Source: JAFGMR01 sp964632755 (GTDB lineage: Archaea > Halobacteriota > Methanosarcinia > Methanotrichales > Methanotrichaceae). Taken from it: a stretch of DNA of 62,961 bases. Where the stretch lies: NCBI GenBank assembly GCA_964632755.1, contig CAZWDT010000004.1, positions 1-62,961 of the forward strand. Reading direction: 5' to 3'. The notes below the pieces were generated by a model. The model searched no databases, was not told the origin of the DNA, and saw only the letters and a program-made list of their open reading frames with translations. The position numbers and the translations under genes were made by a program. Of the stretch, positions 59,834 through 62,961 are shown piece by piece; within the stretch, counting starts at the first letter, position 1; each line of letters opens with the position of its first letter.

Positions 59834-62800
59834 CTAGCTGTAGATATCCTCCCCCTGGGCAGTTCCAGGCGTTGGGATGTTATCGGTCTTAGCCCCAATT
59901 CCTCCGGCGTTGCCGGGATCGCCATCCTGGCCGGTCAGGCTTCCTGTGAGATCGATCGTCTCGTCGACAATGTAGCCTGATAGCACCTGGAAGGGGCCAA
60001 ACTTGGATGCGGTAAACAGCAATAGGCTGATGTTAGGACCTTGGCTGCTCTTCCCGCCGCTCTCTCCGCCCTCTCCGCCTAGGCCTCCACTGCCTCCCTG
60101 GACTGTTTCTATCGTGGCATCGCCTGCCTGGATATGGTTGCTCGATGCAGTCGCGTTATCCAGGTTCAACGTGCCTGAATCGAAGATCCCTCCTCCTAAT
60201 GAATCTCCGCCTGTCGAGATGCCGTTTGTGCCAGCCCCGCCAATGCCGCCTTCGCCGCCATCTCCGCCGTTTCCGGCAAATCCGCCGGTGCTCAACGTGG
60301 CCGCGAGCCTGAGTGTTGCCTCGGCCTTGCCAAGGTCGCGTCCAATCGAGAAGTTGAGGCCTGCTCCCATGCCCAGTCCCTTGCCAGCTCCGCCTACGCC
60401 GCCTGCGCCGCCTTGGCCGCCTACACCGCCCTGGCCGGAGCCGCCATCGGCTTTGCCGCCAACGGCCCAGTTCTCCTGCACAAGGCTGTCCATGAGGACC
60501 ATATTTCCGCCGTTGTAGATGCCGCCGCCACCGCCAAGGCCTGCAACGCCATTGCCGCCGGATCCAGCGCCTCCAGATCCGCCGTCTCCGCCATCACCGC
60601 CGTCGTCGGCGAAGCTCAGACCACCGCCTACATTGAAGTCGACGGAATAGAATAGCTGATCAACAGAGCCTTTTATTATATTGCCGCCAATGGTCATGCC
60701 TCTGCTGTCGGCAGATCCCCCCTCGGCACCCTGGCCGCCCTGGCCGCCTGCGCCGCCCTGGCCCTTTCCGCCGATTCCATAGCCGCCAATCGCCATATTA
60801 TCGAGAAGGCTAGTCTCGCTGATCGTCGAGGATCCGGCGCTGTAGAATCCCCCGCCTATACCATCGCCTCCGCTTCCTTCCCCGCCAAGGGCAAGACCAC
60901 CGCCTCCGCCAAGGTCTCCATCGCCGCCTTCGCCTGCGATTCCAACGCCAAGGCCTATCGAATATCCTCCAGCAGCAGCCACAGTTATGGTGGGCACCTT
61001 GAATCCTACGGTCACGTCGAGGTCTGAGGTGCCTTCTGGTATGGGAATCCCGATGATGCTACTTATGAAGCTCCCGATTCCGATGCTCACACCGACATGA
61101 TTGATACTATCAGGAATGTTGAAGCTATAGCTCACGCCAGCTGCATCGCTTGCGCCAAGGACCGTGCCGCCTACACCGCCTGCACCGCCCTTCCCGCCTT
61201 CGCCGCCGGTGGCGCTTCCACCCTCTCCAGCTCCGCCCTCGGCTAGGTTTTCGCAGACATTGCCTCTCTCAACCGCGGTCGAGCCGACCTGGCTATATAT
61301 TCCTCCTCCGAAGGCGCTTCCACCAACTCCCTTGCCGCCCTCGGCGTTTCCGCCAGCGCCTCCCGCGCTCCCGTTTCCGCCATCCCCGCCAAGGCCAAGC
61401 CCGAGGCCCACACCACCGCCGTACTTTTCCGGGATCGTGAAGATCGTTTTTATCCCCATCCAGGACTCGTCAGGCAGGCCGGGAATCCAATCGGGCCAGT
61501 CGGCGTAGATCCCTGCGCCGGATGTGTAGAGCTCGAATCCAGCGCCTCCGCCTCCCTTGCCGGTTGCTTCACCGCCGGAACCGCCCGCGCCACCAGCTCC
61601 ACCGGCCCCGCCAAGGGCCTCGCCGCCGACGCCTGAGCCGCCTATGGCCTCGTTTCTTAGGATCTCGCTTCCGTCCAACAAAAGCGTAGATCCAGCTGCG
61701 AATATTCCACCTCCGACGGCCTGGCCTCCGGTGCCTGCGCCGCCTGCGCCGAGGCCGCCCTGGCCTCCCTTGAGGCCGTCAGCAGCGGATCCACCGATCG
61801 CAACGCCGACGCCTGCGCCGATTGCGCCATCGGTATTGGGTGGCCTCCTTAAGTACAAACCGAAACACTCCAGAAGATCGGCGATCGCCCCAGTGAAGGA
61901 ACCCATAAGGCCGATTCCTACTCCTCCTCCTCCGCCCTCGGACTTTGAGATGCTCCCGCCGTCTCCGCCAGCGCCCCCGACACCGCCAAGGCCTCCAAAG
62001 GCATTGCCGCCGGTGCCCGAACCTCCAAGGGCCTGGTTGTTCTGGATCGTTGAGCCTTCGGTGATCAGGCTTTGAGCACTGTATAGGCCTCCGCCTATTG
62101 CCCCTCCACCGATGCCGGAGCCTCCGGCGCCCATGCCGCCTGCGCCGCCTGCGGCGCCCGCGCCTCCATCGCCGCCATTGGAGCCCGATCCGCCCATACC
62201 GACGCCGTAGCAATTAGTCTTCGCACCGACTCCCACGCCGACCCCAAATCCGTTGGTTTCGCCCTCTCCCCCGTCGTTGCCATCGCCGCCATCTCCGCCT
62301 CTACCGCCTTCGGCCAAACCTCCGATGCCGGATGCGCCGATTGCCCGGTTCTCCTCGATCTCCGAAGACGTGACGGCCAAATCACCAACTCCGAAGATTC
62401 CGCCTCCAAGAGCCTCGCCGCCGAAGGCTGCCCCGCCTGTAGCTTCGCCGCCTTTTCCGCCTGTTGCGCCCGCGCCGCCATCTCCGGGGTTGGACAATGC
62501 AAATGCCACGCCTCCGCCGATGGAAAAGTTGCCAAGCCCGAGTGCAGCTCCAACGGAAGTAGAGCTAGCATCGCTCGATCCGCCAGCTTTGCCCGCGGCG
62601 CCAGTCCCGCCGGTGGCGCCAAAGGCCTGGCCGCCGACACCACCGCCGCCAGCAACGACATTGTCGGCCACGCGGGAGCCTTGGATCTCGGCCTTGCCCT
62701 GCACAAATAATCCGCCACCGTACGCGATTCCGCCGGAACCAGCCCCGCCTACGCCATCGCCTCCGGCTCCGCCGTCTCCGCCTGCCCCACCTGTGCCGCC

Positions 62801-62961
62801 AACGCCGCCAAGCCCTACGGCCGCGGATAATCCTATTCCAGGAATCTGGAAGTTGCCGATATCAAAGCCGATTCCAAAGCCGAGCGAGAGCGCGGTCCCT
62901 TTTCCACCATCTCCAGCATCGCCGGAATTGCCGCCGTCACCGCCTGCTCCACCGTTACCAT
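59834..62961 (-). CDS. Glycine-rich repeat surface protein, partial (N-terminus outside window)
   Basis: At least 1,041 residues. The frame is open to the right window edge, and the first 85 residues seen (GLGGVGGTGGAGGDGG...) continue the repeat, so the true start lies outside. Each of about eight to ten units pairs a strand motif, e.g. GGGIYSQVGSTAVERGNV or GGGIFAAGSTLLLDGSEI, with ENLAEGG-type and a long run of GG-x triplets. This resembles PE-PGRS or polymorphic beta-helix surface proteins. Lys and Arg are rare. It may form part of the sheath or an adhesin. The plus strand carries antisense Pro-rich open frames. Confidence 0.85.
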   Translation of the reverse strand, partial: GNGGAGGDGGNSGDAGDGGKGTALSLGFGIGFDIGNFQIPGIGLSAAVGLGGVGGTGGAGGDGGAGGDGVGGAGSGGIAYGGGLFVQGKAEIQGSRVADNVVAGGGGVGGQAFGATGGTGAAGKAGGSSDASSTSVGAALGLGNFSIGGGVAFALSNPGDGGAGATGGKGGEATGGAAFGGEALGGGIFGVGDLAVTSSEIEENRAIGASGIGGLAEGGRGGDGGDGNDGGEGETNGFGVGVGVGAKTNCYGVGMGGSGSNGGDGGAGAAGGAGGMGAGGSGIGGGAIGGGLYSAQSLITEGSTIQNNQALGGSGTGGNAFGGLGGVGGAGGDGGSISKSEGGGGGVGIGLMGSFTGAIADLLECFGLYLRRPPNTDGAIGAGVGVAIGGSAADGLKGGQGGLGAGGAGTGGQAVGGGIFAAGSTLLLDGSEILRNEAIGGSGVGGEALGGAGGAGGAGGSGGEATGKGGGGAGFELYTSGAGIYADWPDWIPGLPDESWMGIKTIFTIPEKYGGGVGLGLGLGGDGGNGSAGGAGGNAEGGKGVGGSAFGGGIYSQVGSTAVERGNVCENLAEGGAGEGGSATGGEGGKGGAGGVGGTVLGASDAAGVSYSFNIPDSINHVGVSIGIGSFISSIIGIPIPEGTSDLDVTVGFKVPTITVAAAGGYSIGLGVGIAGEGGDGDLGGGGGLALGGEGSGGDGIGGGFYSAGSSTISETSLLDNMAIGGYGIGGKGQGGAGGQGGQGAEGGSADSRGMTIGGNIIKGSVDQLFYSVDFNVGGGLSFADDGGDGGDGGSGGAGSGGNGVAGLGGGGGIYNGGNMVLMDSLVQENWAVGGKADGGSGQGGVGGQGGAGGVGGAGKGLGMGAGLNFSIGRDLGKAEATLRLAATLSTGGFAGNGGDGGEGGIGGAGTNGISTGGDSLGGGIFDSGTLNLDNATASSNHIQAGDATIETVQGGSGGLGGEGGESGGKSSQGPNISLLLFTASKFGPFQVLSGYIVDETIDLTGSLTGQDGDPGNAGGIGAKTDNIPTPGTAQGEDIYS

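Noticed and set aside
60003..62213. Several plus-strand open frames encoding Pro-rich proteins
   Set aside because: They are the antisense of GGC/GGT-rich codons in the glycine-rich gene; Pro-rich low-complexity products without ribosome sites.
59834..62961. DNA-level repeats that might suggest a CRISPR array
   Set aside because: Units vary in length and keep one reading frame of Gly codons; no constant repeat with equal spacers.

Overview
The window is chromosomal DNA of a methanogenic archaeon, most likely a Methanothrix (Methanosaeta)-type organism. This is inferred from gene content: F420-dependent methylene-H4MPT dehydrogenase (mtd), MtrA/MtrH methyltransferase subunits, soluble heterodisulfide reductase HdrABC, O-phosphoseryl-tRNA synthetase (sepS), an MfnF-like methanofuran enzyme, both phosphomevalonate dehydratase (aconitase X) subunits and archaeal information-processing genes (PolB, aRF1, aIF1A, Rio1, Csl4, Rpo11, SRP54). 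Most genes look GC-rich. A few stretches are clearly AT-rich: about 11,054-11,465, 49,333-50,918 and the flanks of surface-protein genes.

Layout. 1-7,832: a QueG-like Fe-S protein with a small winged-helix protein, a DEAD-box helicase next to a decayed gene remnant, a Trypco1-like orphan, a SWIM zinc-finger protein split over two frames, MscS and CorA. 7,946-11,053: a 1,022-aa secreted protein with a strong T-rich terminator. 11,466-18,639: CoA-binding protein, PolB, small regulators, prenyltransferase and radical SAM protein. 18,648-22,474: tandem secreted proteins, four or five of which share a ~100-residue beta-rich module. 22,500-30,962: SRP54, tRNA-Arg(GCG) with a 14-nt intron, UppS, tRNA-Val(CAC), the aIF1A-Rio1-KH operon, a site-2 protease, MfnF and a stand-alone FrhB-type F420/Fe-S protein. 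30,969-38,229: YchF-type GTPase, an RNA-processing operon (METTL5-like, Csl4, Rpo11, RtcA) and a TPR membrane protein. 38,595-45,207: a long minus-strand series (aRF1, UPF0201, sugar isomerase-like, translin, SepRS, RpiA, MtnA). 45,646-50,800: conflict-system-like and broken genes, mtd, hisC and an AT-rich papain-like module.

The most interesting block is 50,919-59,662. On the minus strand lie mtrA-mtrH-acnX large-acnX small. Divergently on the plus strand lie hdrA (fused to an MvhD domain)-polyferredoxin-hdrC-hdrB, then a CGGC-domain protein. The two operons share a ~106-bp divergent promoter containing an inverted repeat (ATACCT-N3-AGGTAT) and a further half-site abutting the TATA element. 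A soluble MtrA with MtrH next to a cytoplasmic heterodisulfide reductase suggests a methyl-transfer and electron-bifurcation module separate from the membrane Mtr and HdrDE complexes. This is inference.

The right edge holds a very large glycine-rich repeat protein, open at the window end, probably a cell-surface beta-helix-like protein. No rRNA, CRISPR array, insertion sequence or integrase was recognised.
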